From Phycisphaerales bacterium (GTDB lineage Bacteria; Planctomycetota; Phycisphaerae; SM23-33): a DNA stretch of 57,600 nt. Of the stretch, positions 1 to 8,610 are shown one piece after another. The DNA lies in NCBI GenBank assembly GCA_018644725.1, contig JABGPZ010000063.1, positions 1 to 57,600 on the forward strand. The letters run 5' to 3'. Numbering within the stretch: position 1 is the stretch's first letter; each line of letters begins with the position of its first letter. The notes beneath the pieces are model-generated. The model made no database searches. It saw only the letters and a list, made by a program, of their open reading frames with translations, and was not told the origin of the DNA. The position numbers were made by a program, and so were the translations under genes.

Positions 1-71
1 GACCGCATTATACAATACTCAAAGTCGAAACGCTATTATTCAAAGAACCCATAAGCAATTTGTGGAAAACG

Positions 72-100
72 TTAAACTCATGCTGTAACATTCCTACAAT
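72..100 (+). promoter_or_regulatory. possible promoter of the first gene
   Basis: A weak -35 (TTAAAC, 72-77) and a -10 (TACAAT, 95-100) are separated by 17 bases, about 30 bases before the start codon at 131. The -35 matches the consensus at only three positions. Confidence 0.35.
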
Positions 101-130
101 ATAACTCCCGGATTGAAAGGCATCTCTACA

Positions 131-652
131 ATGACAGGAGAAGGGACAACAACGAAGACCAAGTATATTCATACACAACACGATGAAGGTTTGGCGATTC
201 TTAACTCTCTTGCCAAAAAGAATATTAAATGTTGTGCGCGCTGCTGCTTTATTCATCTTCCCGATGGAGAAAATAAAAAATATCCTGCAACTGAAATTGA
301 ACGAGCTTTTGCGCTCGGGACTGATAATCTTGCCATTTTATATTGCAGAATGGGCTACAAAGGGCCAGGGGTTTCGAAATTTGGACTTCATGCGTATTCT
401 GTTGTAAACAGAGCTTTTCTTTTGAAAGAGCGCGGCCCAGAGTGCTTCTTCCTTAACTACGATGATGTCGAGCCGGATATTACCTTCAGTCAAGCTGAAG
501 AAATTGAACGACGGCATCGAGAAAATTTTAACAAGAAGAAGGAGATGAAGATTTCGAATAGGGTGACCTGGATTGCTGCTCTTTCTGCTCTTGCTGGCCT
601 TGGGGCGGCTGTGGCTGCCATTGTACAAGCGATTAGGGATTCCGGGAATTAA
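131..652 (+). CDS. hypothetical small protein with C-terminal membrane helix
   Basis: I do not recognise this 173-residue protein. The ATG at 131 is chosen because GAAAGG (115-120) lies about 10 bases upstream; an in-frame TTG at 113 overlaps that site and is less likely. The N-terminal two thirds is soluble and has a cysteine cluster (CCARCC, around residues 34-39). A charged stretch rich in Arg, Lys and Glu follows, then one hydrophobic helix rich in Ala and Gly over the last 25 residues, ending a few residues before the stop. This suggests a tail-anchored or C-terminally anchored protein with its bulk in the cytoplasm. Base composition is clearly more AT-rich than in the genes to the right, which hints at horizontal origin. 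It converges on the next gene with only 18 bases between stops. Confidence 0.6.
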   Translation: MTGEGTTTKTKYIHTQHDEGLAILNSLAKKNIKCCARCCFIHLPDGENKKYPATEIERAFALGTDNLAILYCRMGYKGPGVSKFGLHAYSVVNRAFLLKERGPECFFLNYDDVEPDITFSQAEEIERRHRENFNKKKEMKISNRVTWIAALSALAGLGAAVAAIVQAIRDSGN

Positions 653-670
653 AGGTGACTTGGCTATGTC

Positions 671-2194
671 CTATCCAGCGTTTTCGACGGTGGATTCGTC
701 GATGACGCGGTCGCCGATTTTGGCGGGGACGACTTGACGGCTGAGGGTTCCGTAGGCTTCGTTGTCGGTGACTTTGTCGATCTGGACATAGCCGACGAAG
801 GTCGAGTCGCGGTAGACCACCAGGCGTGTGCCGCGGATCAGGCCCGCGGTGCGGCCAATGTTGAGGATGACCATGTTTTCGCGCAGGTCGGTGATCTTGC
901 CAGCGACGGGCGTATGTTTCATCACGGGCGGTTTTGTGGCTGTGGCCACGGCTGCGGGGGGGGTGATCGTTTCGGTTGCGGCGGGGGGCGTCGCGGCGGC
1001 TTTGGTGATGGCTGCGACGAGGGCGCTCTGGAGAGCCTGGTTTTTCGCGGTCGCTACGGCGAGGCTTTTCCGCATGGTTCGGGCGTCGGCCTCGGCCTTG
1101 GCTGTGCGGGTGGTCAGGGTCTTGATGGCGGCGTCGCGTACGGCGAGCTGCTTATTCAGCGAGAGGACAACCGCGGGATCGACGTTCTGGACCGGCCGGG
1201 GGGTCTTGGCAAGGCGCAACTCCCGCTCGAGCGATTCGACCTTCCCCAGCGAGGCCGCGAGATCAACGCGCGCTTTCTGCAGGGCGATCTTTGTCGTCGC
1301 GGAGGATTGATCCTTGGCCGCAAGCTCGCCCTGGTGTTGCTGGCGAAGCGTCCCGGTGGCCTGTTGATTTGCTTGGGCGGTCGCGTCGGCCGTGGCCAAG
1401 CTGGTCTGAAGTTTGGCGATGTCCAGTTTCTGTTGACGGCAGACATCGGCGATCTGTTGGAGCTTTTCGACCATTGCGGCGGCGCGTTTGTCGGAGTTTT
1501 CGATGGTGGAAAGACGCAGCTGCAATTCGAGCGATTTTATCTTTTCCTCAAGCGCTTTGACGTTCGTGGGCGCGCCGGCGGGTGCGGCTGGCGCGATGGG
1601 GGCCTTGCCCGCCATGCGGTCGATTTCGGACTTCTGGAGTCGATTGAGAATCGTCTGGCGTTCAAGCTCGATCTTGTAGCGCCGCGCGGTAGTGCGCGAA
1701 TCGGTCAGCGCCGTGGTCAGCGCGTCGATGCGGTCCTCAAGTTCGTTGAGCTGCTTGGTGAACAGCGCGACGGCCTCGGGCGGCAGCTTTTTACTGGCGG
1801 GCAATTTGGCCTCGACGGCCTTGGGCGCGGGTACCGCTTTGGGTGTGGGGGAGGGTGCGGGTAGAGGGGTCGGGACCGGCTTGGGAATCGAAACGGGTTT
1901 GGGCGCGGGAATTTCGACGGGCTTGGGCGCAGAGGGCGCTTTGATGGTGGCCGGAATTATGAGAAAATCCTCGATCTTGACCGGGCCGGTGGGGGCCTTG
2001 GGCAATTTGGGTTCGGCCTTGGGCGCGGGCGCGGGCGTTTTCCCGTCGAGCGGTTTGACGGTCCCGGGCAAATCGGCCGTGCCGAGGTGGAGTTTCTTCT
2101 CGGCTTCGCTCTGGGCAAAGATCGTGCTCGTCAGCGCCAGAATCAGGGCGCAGGCGGCGAGGCGACGGGGTATGTGCAATGGAAGATGTCTCAC
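671..2194 (-). CDS. secreted coiled-coil protein, unknown function
   Basis: The protein has 507 residues and begins with GTG (2194), supported by AAAGGA six bases upstream. An N-terminal signal peptide ends near STIFA-Q, so the protein is exported. Next come a Pro/Ala/Lys-rich low-complexity segment (about residues 45-135) and a long Gln/Ala/Lys/Glu-rich region (about 140-390) that reads as coiled coil. A compact C-terminal domain of about 80 residues follows, with a beta-rich pattern (GKITDL, VILNIG, GTRLVVYRD, GYVQIDKV). This end resembles small beta-barrel domains found at the C-terminus of envelope proteins, but I cannot name the family. It may tether or scaffold envelope components. The long reading frame on the opposite strand here is a composition shadow. 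Confidence 0.8.
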   Translation of the reverse strand: MRHLPLHIPRRLAACALILALTSTIFAQSEAEKKLHLGTADLPGTVKPLDGKTPAPAPKAEPKLPKAPTGPVKIEDFLIIPATIKAPSAPKPVEIPAPKPVSIPKPVPTPLPAPSPTPKAVPAPKAVEAKLPASKKLPPEAVALFTKQLNELEDRIDALTTALTDSRTTARRYKIELERQTILNRLQKSEIDRMAGKAPIAPAAPAGAPTNVKALEEKIKSLELQLRLSTIENSDKRAAAMVEKLQQIADVCRQQKLDIAKLQTSLATADATAQANQQATGTLRQQHQGELAAKDQSSATTKIALQKARVDLAASLGKVESLERELRLAKTPRPVQNVDPAVVLSLNKQLAVRDAAIKTLTTRTAKAEADARTMRKSLAVATAKNQALQSALVAAITKAAATPPAATETITPPAAVATATKPPVMKHTPVAGKITDLRENMVILNIGRTAGLIRGTRLVVYRDSTFVGYVQIDKVTDNEAYGTLSRQVVPAKIGDRVIDESTVENAG

Positions 2195-2291
2195 GACATG
2201 TCCTTTCGTCGGAAGAAGTTGGATAGACGGGATTCTTTCGATTTATCGGCCATTTTGCCATCGAAGGTGAAGCAAAATCGCGTCCTTCGCC

Positions 2292-2843
2292 CTACGAAAA
2301 GAGTAAAATTTTGACGCCAATCAGCACCAGAACGATTCCGCCGGCACATTCGGCGATGTGAGCGCGATGCGAGCCGATTGTCCGCCCGAAGCGCACGCCG
2401 ATGATACTCATGATGGCGGCGACGATGCCGATGGCGATGGCGGGCGTGAGGACGTGGCCGTTGAGCAGTGCCATCGAAAGTCCCACGGCCAGCGCGTCGA
2501 GGCTCGTTGCGATGGCCAGCAGGATCAGCGTCGCCCCGCGTGTGGGATCGGCGGGGGGCGCATCGGAGTCGCGCTGGAGGGCTTCGTAGATCATTTTTGC
2601 CCCGACGGCGGTCAGCATCGCGAAGGCGATCCAGTGGGCGCAGCCGGCGAGCGATTCGGCCGCGACTTGCCCGAGGAGATAGCCCGCCACCGGCATGAGG
2701 AACTGGAACAGGCCGAAGTGGAAGCTCAGGCGGAAGACGTGGCGGCCGGTGACTGCGGGCAGAGTGATCCCTGCGGCGATGGAGACGGCGAACGCGTCCA
2801 TCGCGAGTGAAAACGCAACCAGAATGAGTTCCCAACCGTGCAT
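2292..2843 (-). CDS. mntP: putative Mn2+ efflux pump MntP
   Basis: The 183-residue membrane protein matches the MntP (YebN) family in length and in its duplicated layout of six helices. Each half has the Asp-containing signature: SLAMDAFAVSIAAG near the N-terminus and ATSLDALAVGLSMAL in the second half. The family exports manganese across the inner membrane. The start at 2843 has GAAAGGA five bases upstream. A good sigma-70-type promoter lies just before it. Mn-sensing yybP-ykoY riboswitches control mntP in some bacteria; I looked for one in the short leader and saw none. It is probably monocistronic; the next gene on this strand begins about 100 bases further on. Confidence 0.9.
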   Translation of the reverse strand: MHGWELILVAFSLAMDAFAVSIAAGITLPAVTGRHVFRLSFHFGLFQFLMPVAGYLLGQVAAESLAGCAHWIAFAMLTAVGAKMIYEALQRDSDAPPADPTRGATLILLAIATSLDALAVGLSMALLNGHVLTPAIAIGIVAAIMSIIGVRFGRTIGSHRAHIAECAGGIVLVLIGVKILLFS

Positions 2844-2867
2844 GCAGTCCTTTCGGGGGTGGGTGAG

Positions 2868-2896
2868 AGTGTAGGGGAAATACGCGGAAATGTAAA
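2868..2896 (-). promoter_or_regulatory. mntP promoter
   Basis: On the minus strand, TTTACA (2896-2891) and TACACT (2873-2868) are separated by 17 bases. The predicted transcript start is about 18 bases before the mntP start codon. Confidence 0.6.
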
Positions 2897-2940
2897 GTTG
2901 GTTGGCGGGGTCTTTGTTTTTTCTTCTTTTGGATTTTATG

Positions 2941-3150
2941 TGTCATTCCGAGCGAGCGGAGCGACGAGGGACCTCCACGCATGCAGGACCCATTTGGCAC
3001 GATGGAACAGGATGTTCTGAAGGAGCGAGCTCTTCGGATCGATCTATGGATGCGGGTTGTATGTCGTCCAATCTCATCGCGCCTTGTGGGTTCCCTACGT
3101 CGGGAGGTCCTTCGACTGCGCTCGCAAGCTCGCTTCGCTCAGGATGACAT
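2941..3150. repeat. imperfect inverted repeat element of about 210 bp
   Basis: The left arm (2941-2976) begins TGTCATTCCGAGCGAGCGGA and ends GGGACCTCC. The right arm (3103-3150) begins GGAGGTCC and ends CTCAGGATGACAT. The arms are reverse complements with mismatches and a short insertion. The interior (2977-3102) has no gene. The layout, with matching termini and a non-coding core, is that of a small non-autonomous mobile or REP-like element. Very similar terminal phrases occur in intergenic repeats of many bacterial genomes (general knowledge). Confidence 0.65.
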
Positions 3151-3237
3151 ATAAACCAGTAGGAAAGAATACAGAGAACGAAGATGAATGGAGATTCGCC
3201 CTTCATCGGAAAAAGTGAAAAGTTGTGGTGCTGGATA

Positions 3238-3266
3238 TTGACAAGTACTCCCTCTAAGTGCATAAT
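3238..3266 (+). promoter_or_regulatory. guaB promoter
   Basis: A perfect -35 TTGACA (3238-3243) and CATAAT (3261-3266) are separated by 17 bases. This gives a leader of roughly 115 bases before the guaB ATG. Confidence 0.75.
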
Positions 3267-3386
3267 TAGCCATGGATATACACTTGGCCCAACCAATCCG
3301 CACCTCTGCCCTTGCTGGCCCCCGAAATTTCGTTGTGCGGTTGGTTTCTACTCCCACACTGGCCCGAGCCAGGAAGCGAGACTGAC

Positions 3387-4841
3387 ATGGATATTGATAA
3401 GATGATTGATGGCATTACGTTTGACGACGTTCTTTTGATGCCCGCGCTGTCGGATGTACACCCCGACAACGTGGACACTTCTGCACAACTCACCCGCCGC
3501 GTGCGGCTGAATATTCCGTTGGTCTCCGCGCCGATGGATACCGTGACCGAGGCCAAGCTCGCGATTTCCCTCGCCCAGGAAGGCGGATTGGGGATCATCC
3601 ACCGCAACCTCGATATCGAAGCCCAGGCGCGCGAGGTCGAAAAGGTCAAGCGCTCTGCCAATGGCATCATCCTCGACCCGGTGACGCTCGGCCCGGACGA
3701 CTCGACCGCAAAGGTGCGCGAGGCCGGCCGGACCCACGGCGTATCGGGCTTCCCGATCGTCGAGCCTGACGGCACGGTGGTGGGGATTCTCACCAGCCGC
3801 GACATGAGCTTCCTCACCGAGGACTGCCCGATTCGCGACGTGATGACCAAAGACAACCTCGTGACCGCGCCGCTGGCGACATCGCTGGACGAAGCGAAAA
3901 AAATTCTCTCCCACGCCAAAGTCGAAAAACTGCTGCTCGTCGAAGACGGCAAACTCGCCGGGCTGGTGACGATGGCCGACATCGTCAAGACCCAGCAATT
4001 TCCCAAGAGCTGCCGCGACGACCGTGGGCGACTTCGCGTGGGTGCGGCGATTGGCATTTTTGACTATGACCGCGTCGAAGCGCTCGTCGAGAAGGAAGTC
4101 GACGTGATTTGCATCGACACCTCCCACGGCCACAAGGCCGTCGTGCTGGAGACGATTCGCGAAATTAAGAAGCGCTGGGACATTGACGTGATCGCCGGCA
4201 ACATTGCCACGGCTGATGCCGCGCGCGACCTGATCGAAGCCGGTGCCGACAGCCTGCGCATCGGCATTGGTCCGGGTGCGATTTGCACCACCCGCGTCGT
4301 GACCGGCGTGGGCGTGCCGCAGATCACCGCCGTCAGCCAGGCCGTTTCGATTGCCACCCCCCACGGTGTACCAGTGATTGCCGACGGCGGGATTCGCCAC
4401 AGCGGCGACATCACCAAGGCCCTCGCGGCCGGTGCGTCGGTGGCGATGATGGGCAGCCTTTTTGCGGGCATGGACGAATCGCCGGGCGAATTGGTCCTCT
4501 ATCGCGGGCGGCGCTACAAGGCCTACCGCGGCATGGGCTCGATCGAAGCGATGGTCGACGGTTCGGCCGACCGCTATAGCCAGGGCGAAGTGAGCGAGCG
4601 CAACCGACTCGTCCCCGAGGGCGTGTCCGGACGCGTGCCCTATCGCGGCAAACTCGCGGACTACGTCTATCAGCTCGTCGGCGGGATTCGCAGCGGCATG
4701 GACCACGTCGGCGCACACACCATCGAAGAGCTCTGGGAGCGCGCGCGCTTCCTGAAGGTCTCGAGTGCGTCGCTGGCTGAAAATCACCCCCACGACATTT
4801 CCATCACCCAGGAATCGCCGAATTACCTCACCGAGCTGTAG
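3387..4841 (+). CDS. guaB: IMP dehydrogenase
   Basis: The enzyme oxidises IMP to XMP with NAD+, the committed step of GMP synthesis, in the cytosol. At 484 residues it has the usual length. The N-terminus ([10 protein letters not shown]) is typical. Two CBS domains occupy about residues 93-205, inserted in the TIM barrel. The catalytic loop GPGAICTTR places the nucleophilic Cys near residue 300, and the flap Arg-Tyr region (SADRYSQG) is present. The ATG at 3387 is chosen over an upstream in-frame start because AGGAAG lies 10 bases before it and the protein then begins exactly where the family does. coaE follows after only 12 bases, so the two are probably cotranscribed. Confidence 0.97.
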   Translation: MDIDKMIDGITFDDVLLMPALSDVHPDNVDTSAQLTRRVRLNIPLVSAPMDTVTEAKLAISLAQEGGLGIIHRNLDIEAQAREVEKVKRSANGIILDPVTLGPDDSTAKVREAGRTHGVSGFPIVEPDGTVVGILTSRDMSFLTEDCPIRDVMTKDNLVTAPLATSLDEAKKILSHAKVEKLLLVEDGKLAGLVTMADIVKTQQFPKSCRDDRGRLRVGAAIGIFDYDRVEALVEKEVDVICIDTSHGHKAVVLETIREIKKRWDIDVIAGNIATADAARDLIEAGADSLRIGIGPGAICTTRVVTGVGVPQITAVSQAVSIATPHGVPVIADGGIRHSGDITKALAAGASVAMMGSLFAGMDESPGELVLYRGRRYKAYRGMGSIEAMVDGSADRYSQGEVSERNRLVPEGVSGRVPYRGKLADYVYQLVGGIRSGMDHVGAHTIEELWERARFLKVSSASLAENHPHDISITQESPNYLTEL

Positions 4842-4853
4842 CCGCGAGGCATC

Positions 4854-5462
4854 ATGATTTCCGCGAACGAGTCATTTCGGGTAGTTGGCCTTGTCGGCGG
4901 CATTGGCGCGGGCAAGTCTCTCGTCGCCGCCGAGCTGGAGTCGCTGGGCTTGGTCCGCATCGACGCTGATCGCGTCGGCCACGAATTGCTGACGTCCGAG
5001 TCGGTCTGCGCAGCCATCCGCGAACGCTGGGGCGACGATGTGTTCTCTGGCGACGAAGTGAATCGTGCGGCGCTGGGCGCTGTCGTTTTTGCGGAGGAAA
5101 CGCAACTCCGCGAGCTTGAATCGATCCTTCATCCTCTCATGCGCGACGTGTTTGCTGCTCGCATTGCCGAGGCCAAACAGGCCGGAGCGGTGGGGGTGGT
5201 ACTCGATGCGGCGGTGTTGTTCGAGGCGGGCTGGAATGACCTGTGCGACGCGACGATTTTTGTCGCTGCGCCGCGTGAGGTGCGTCTTGCGCGTGTCCTG
5301 GCGGAGCGAGACTGGACCGAGCCGCAATTCGCTGCGCGGGAAAAACGCCAAATTTCTCTTGACACAAAGACGGAATTCTGCTGTTATACACTAGATAACG
5401 GTTCTTCCCCTTCGCGCCTGACCCCTCAGGTGGTTTCACTGTTCCAGACGATTTTCTCTTGA
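4854..5462 (+). CDS. coaE: dephospho-CoA kinase
   Basis: CoaE phosphorylates the 3'-hydroxyl of dephospho-CoA, the last step of coenzyme A synthesis. The 202-residue length is normal. The P-loop GGIGAGKS (residues 13-20), the DADR motif of the CoA-binding region, HPLMR, and [10 protein letters not shown] with the lid segment beyond it all match the family. The start is 12 bases after the guaB stop. The last 30 residues overlap a likely rho promoter and look less conserved, rich in Ser and Thr, so the C-terminus may be lineage-specific. Confidence 0.93.
   Translation: MISANESFRVVGLVGGIGAGKSLVAAELESLGLVRIDADRVGHELLTSESVCAAIRERWGDDVFSGDEVNRAALGAVVFAEETQLRELESILHPLMRDVFAARIAEAKQAGAVGVVLDAAVLFEAGWNDLCDATIFVAAPREVRLARVLAERDWTEPQFAAREKRQISLDTKTEFCCYTLDNGSSPSRLTPQVVSLFQTIFS
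5359..5387 (+). promoter_or_regulatory. candidate rho promoter inside coaE
   Basis: TTGACA (5359-5364) is followed after 17 bases by TGTTAT (5382-5387), within the last 100 bases of coaE. It would give rho a leader of nearly 290 bases. The -10 matches the consensus at four of six positions. Confidence 0.5.
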
Positions 5463-5680
5463 TGCCCTTTGTGCATCATCCTGCGACACCCTGAGACGAG
5501 GACCAACACCCCCGGTAGGATTCCCACGGACGGGCCATCCACCGTTTCAACGCAATAGCTCACACTGTTTCCGAATCGACTTGCTGTTTCCCTGTGCACA
5601 CCAGGCCTGTATGGCCACGCACCGGGCGACCGCACCCGACCCGATGACGAGACCTCCCTGTACCTATGGAGTGCCACCCT
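5463..5680 (+). promoter_or_regulatory. C-rich leader of rho
   Basis: This 218-base stretch has no convincing gene. By hand count, positions 5521-5670 contain about 56 C and 34 G, with many pyrimidine-C steps and little obvious structure. That is the character of a Rho loading (rut) region. Rho controls its own leader by early termination in Escherichia coli; the same here is inference. Confidence 0.35.
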
Positions 5681-7882
5681 ATGGCCGATCCGACGGATGA
5701 TGTAATCCAGAACGCCGACGACGTTGCCAAGCCCGCAAAGGCGAAAAAGGCGACCAAGAAAGCGACCGCCAAGAAAACCGCCGCCAAGAAGACCACGAAG
5801 AAGACGACCAAAAAGGCGACGAAGAAAACCACTGCCAAGAAGACGACGAAGAAGGCAGTGAAGAAGGCGGCCAAGAAGACCACGAAAAAGACCACCAAGG
5901 CCAAGGCCTCGGAGGCGGCTGTGGCTGTGGAGGGGGCGTCGGAAGAAACGACCACCACCAAGACCACCACGAAGAAGGCCACCAAAAAGACGACTAAAAA
6001 GACCACCAAGAAGGCAGCCGCGAAAAAGACCACCAAAAAAGCGACGGCCAAGAAGACGACCAAGAAGACCACCAAAAAAGCGACCAAGAAAACAACGGCT
6101 AAAAAAGCGACTAAGAAAACCACTAAGAAAACCACTAAGAAGACCACCAAAAAAACAACCAAGAAAACGACCATAAAGGCGACCAAGAAAACCGAAGAGG
6201 CTCCCGTCGAAGTTGTTGAAGTTGCGCCCGTGCCCCAAGCACCCGCGGCTGAAGCACCTGTCGCGGTAGAGCCCGCCGCCGAAGTTTTCGAAAAGGCAGG
6301 CGAGGCCGGTGAGCCGGTCAAGAAGGTCAAGCGCTTTAAGAAGGTCAAGAAATTCAAAAAGGTGAAAAAGATCAAGCGCGTTGTGGCCAGCGAAGACGCG
6401 CCCGCAGTGTCGCCCGCACCCGCATCCGCACCCGCAAGTGCTGCTCCATCCGAGCCGACCCAATCCAGGCCAGGCCGGAATAAGTCGCGCAACGCACGGG
6501 CCGAAGAGGCCAACGGTGAGAACGGCAACGGGAATGGCCCGCGCAAAAAGCGCCGCCGCAAACGCAAAAAGAAGAAGAAAAAACTCACCCTCAACGCGAA
6601 GTACGAAGAAGTCAAGCGCGGCTCGCTGCACCTCGAAGCGCTGCAGGAAATGACCGTCGAGCAGCTGCACGAAAAGGCCGAGGAATTCGGCATGGAAGGC
6701 TATGCCGGCCTCGCGCATCAGGACCTCGTGTTTGCGGTGATCAAAGCGCGCGTCAAGCAGAGCGGCCTGCTCTTCGGCGAAGGCGTGCTGGAAATTCTTC
6801 CCGACGGGTTCGGGTTCCTGCGCAGCGCCAAGCATGACTATCAGCCCGGCCCGGATGACATCTATGTCTCGCCCAGCCAAATTCGCAAGCTCGACCTCAA
6901 GGCGGGCACGATGATTACCGGGCAGATTCGTCCGCCCAAGACCGGCGAAAAATTCTTCGCGCTCTTGCGCGTCGAGGCGGTCAATCACGATGCGCCTGAG
7001 GTAGAAGAGACTCGCAAGGACTTCGACTCGCTGACACCGAAATTCCCCGATCGCCGGATCTATCTGGAGACGACGGGCGACGAAGTGTCCACGCGGGTGG
7101 TGAACCTGGTTTCGCCGGTAGGCTTCGGCCAGCGCATGCTGATCGTCGCGCCGCCGCGCACAGGCAAGACCATCCTGCTCAAGAAGATCGCCAACGCGAT
7201 TACCACCAACCACAAAGACGCGCATGTGATCGTGCTGTTGATCGACGAGCGTCCCGAAGAAGTGACCGACATGCGCCGCAATACCTCGGCCGAGGTCGTC
7301 AGCTCGACCTTCGACGAGCCGCCCACGCGCCATGTCCAGATCGCCGAAATGGTCCTCACCAAGGCCAAGCGCATGGTCGAATATGGCAAGGACGTCGTGA
7401 TCCTTCTTGACAGCATCACGCGCCTCGCACGCGCCTACAACGCGCTCGCGCCACGGTCCGACAAAATCATGTCCGGCGGCGTCGGGGCCAGTGCGCTCGC
7501 CGCGCCGCGGAAGTTCTTCGGCACGGCCCGGTCGTGTCTCGAAGGCGGCAGCCTGACGGTGATTGGCACGAGTCTCGTGGAAACCGGAAGCCGCCTCGAC
7601 GAAGTGATCTTCGAAGAATTTAAGGGCACCGGCAACTGCGAACTCCACCTCGACCGCATGCTCTCTGACCGACGGATTTACCCCGCGATCAACATCGCCA
7701 AAACCGGCACGCGCAAAGAAGAAATGCTCCTCGACGAGACCGAGTTGAAGCTCACCACCGCGCTGCGGAAGGTCCTCGGGGCAGTGCCCAACCAGGCCGA
7801 CGCGATGGAGATGCTCATCAAGCGACTCGAGATGTTCGAGTCCAACGCCGAGTTCCTCCTGAGCATGAATCTCACCCAATAG
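5681..7882 (+). CDS. rho: transcription termination factor Rho with long lysine-rich tail
   Basis: Rho is the hexameric RNA-dependent ATPase that ends transcription. The core fills residues about 305-733: an N-terminal helical part and cold-shock-like RNA-binding fold ([24 protein letters not shown]), Walker A APPRTGKT (Lys near 496), Walker [14 protein letters not shown], the Q-loop (SGGVGASAL) and R-loop regions, and the hallmark [19 protein letters not shown]. In front is a tail of about 300 residues: Lys/Thr/Ala repeats of the KKTTKK type (about 20-170), an acidic/Pro/Ala linker, KKVKKFKK clusters, and an Arg/Lys block. The ATG at 5681 has GGAG nine bases upstream; an ATG at 5666 lacks a site. 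E. coli Rho has 419 residues, so this protein is about 1.7 times as long. Insertions of basic or disordered sequence are known in Rho of Actinobacteria and other phyla. Confidence 0.96.
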   Translation: MADPTDDVIQNADDVAKPAKAKKATKKATAKKTAAKKTTKKTTKKATKKTTAKKTTKKAVKKAAKKTTKKTTKAKASEAAVAVEGASEETTTTKTTTKKATKKTTKKTTKKAAAKKTTKKATAKKTTKKTTKKATKKTTAKKATKKTTKKTTKKTTKKTTKKTTIKATKKTEEAPVEVVEVAPVPQAPAAEAPVAVEPAAEVFEKAGEAGEPVKKVKRFKKVKKFKKVKKIKRVVASEDAPAVSPAPASAPASAAPSEPTQSRPGRNKSRNARAEEANGENGNGNGPRKKRRRKRKKKKKKLTLNAKYEEVKRGSLHLEALQEMTVEQLHEKAEEFGMEGYAGLAHQDLVFAVIKARVKQSGLLFGEGVLEILPDGFGFLRSAKHDYQPGPDDIYVSPSQIRKLDLKAGTMITGQIRPPKTGEKFFALLRVEAVNHDAPEVEETRKDFDSLTPKFPDRRIYLETTGDEVSTRVVNLVSPVGFGQRMLIVAPPRTGKTILLKKIANAITTNHKDAHVIVLLIDERPEEVTDMRRNTSAEVVSSTFDEPPTRHVQIAEMVLTKAKRMVEYGKDVVILLDSITRLARAYNALAPRSDKIMSGGVGASALAAPRKFFGTARSCLEGGSLTVIGTSLVETGSRLDEVIFEEFKGTGNCELHLDRMLSDRRIYPAINIAKTGTRKEEMLLDETELKLTTALRKVLGAVPNQADAMEMLIKRLEMFESNAEFLLSMNLTQ

Positions 7883-7888
7883 ACAATC

Positions 7889-7912
7889 GCCCGGTTTCGG
7901 CCGGGCTTTTTT
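7889..7912 (+). terminator. rho terminator
   Basis: A GC-rich hairpin (GCCCGG, six-base loop, CCGGGC; 7889-7906) is followed by six T residues, seven bases after the rho stop. Confidence 0.85.
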
Positions 7913-7935
7913 ATGCCCAAAGCGAAGGGATGTTC

Positions 7936-8604
7936 ATGACCTCGAAATTCAAAGCCGCCATCTTCGACCTCGACGGAACCCTCCTCGATACTCTCGCGGA
8001 CCTCGCCAACGCGACCAATGCCGTTCTCACCGGCCGAGGGTATCCCGCCCAGCCCCGCAACGCCTACAAGGCGTTCGTCGGCGGCGGTGCGCGCAATCTG
8101 ATCGTTCGTGCGCTGACGGCCATTGTGGGTACTGCGCCCGCAGACGACCTCGTCGAGGCGATGCTCACAGACTTCAAGGCCGAGTATGGCCAGAACTGGA
8201 ACGTCCAGACGCGGGCGTACGACGGCGTTGCCGAATTGCTCGCCGACGTCGATTCCCTCGGCCTGCGTAGCGCGATTTTGTCCAACAAGCCACACGAATT
8301 TACCTGTCTGTGCGCGGCGGCGCATTTTTCGCCGGAGCAGTTTGACGTAATTTTGGGCGTGAACGATGCCACGCCGCCCAAGCCCGATCTAACGGGGCTA
8401 AACCGCCTTCTTGCTGACTGGGGCGTTGCGCCCGGCGAGGTGGTCTACCTCGGTGACACGGGGACGGACATGAAGACGGCCCGCGCGGCGGGTTGTTTTG
8501 CCGTGGGCGTGACGTGGGGGTTCCGCAGCCGGGATGAACTGGTCGAAAACGGCGCGGATGCGATCATCGATCACCCGCGCGAACTCGCGGCCTTGTTGCG
8601 GTAG
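7936..8604 (+). CDS. gph: HAD-family phosphatase, phosphoglycolate phosphatase-like
   Basis: The 222-residue protein is a HAD hydrolase of the Gph/PGPase type, removing phosphate from 2-phosphoglycolate or a similar small phosphoester in the cytosol. Motif I is DLDGTLLDT (nucleophile Asp10, acid/base Asp12). Motif II is the Ser in AILSNKP, motif III a Lys in TPPKPDLTG, and motif IV GDTGTDMKTA. The helical cap lies between motifs I and II. I place the start at ATG 7936 because AAGGG (7925-7929) lies about six bases upstream; the ATG at 7930 would touch that site. Substrate specificity cannot be read from sequence, so the symbol is tentative. It converges on the next gene with six bases between stops and no clear terminator. 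Confidence 0.8.
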   Translation: MTSKFKAAIFDLDGTLLDTLADLANATNAVLTGRGYPAQPRNAYKAFVGGGARNLIVRALTAIVGTAPADDLVEAMLTDFKAEYGQNWNVQTRAYDGVAELLADVDSLGLRSAILSNKPHEFTCLCAAAHFSPEQFDVILGVNDATPPKPDLTGLNRLLADWGVAPGEVVYLGDTGTDMKTARAAGCFAVGVTWGFRSRDELVENGADAIIDHPRELAALLR

Positions 8605-8610
8605 CGGCGG

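Larger units (their letters stand above)
2844..3386. other. intergenic region between mntP and guaB
   Basis: This 543-base divergent gap holds the mntP promoter, a long imperfect inverted repeat (2941-3150) and the guaB promoter (3238-3266). I see no convincing gene in it; the short frames inside the repeat have no ribosome binding site. Confidence 0.7.

Noticed and set aside
8-256. Minus-strand frame at the left edge
   Set aside because: Overlaps the start region of a better-supported plus-strand gene and has no ribosome binding site or recognisable content.
734-1864. Forward frame opposite the secreted coiled-coil gene
   Set aside because: Gly/Arg-rich composition shadow of a GC-rich gene, with no recognisable domain.
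2844-2900. Mn-responsive yybP-ykoY riboswitch before mntP
   Set aside because: The leader from the predicted promoter is about 18 bases, too short for the riboswitch, and no conserved loops are seen.
5740-6190. Tandem DNA repeat or CRISPR-like pattern in rho
   Set aside because: The regular look comes from Lys/Thr/Ala codons in frame; units are not identical and the frame is open.
5426-7879. Very long open frame on the minus strand opposite rho
   Set aside because: It is the complement of the Lys/Thr repeat and Rho core; it codes for low-complexity Phe/Leu/Gly runs and has no ribosome binding site.
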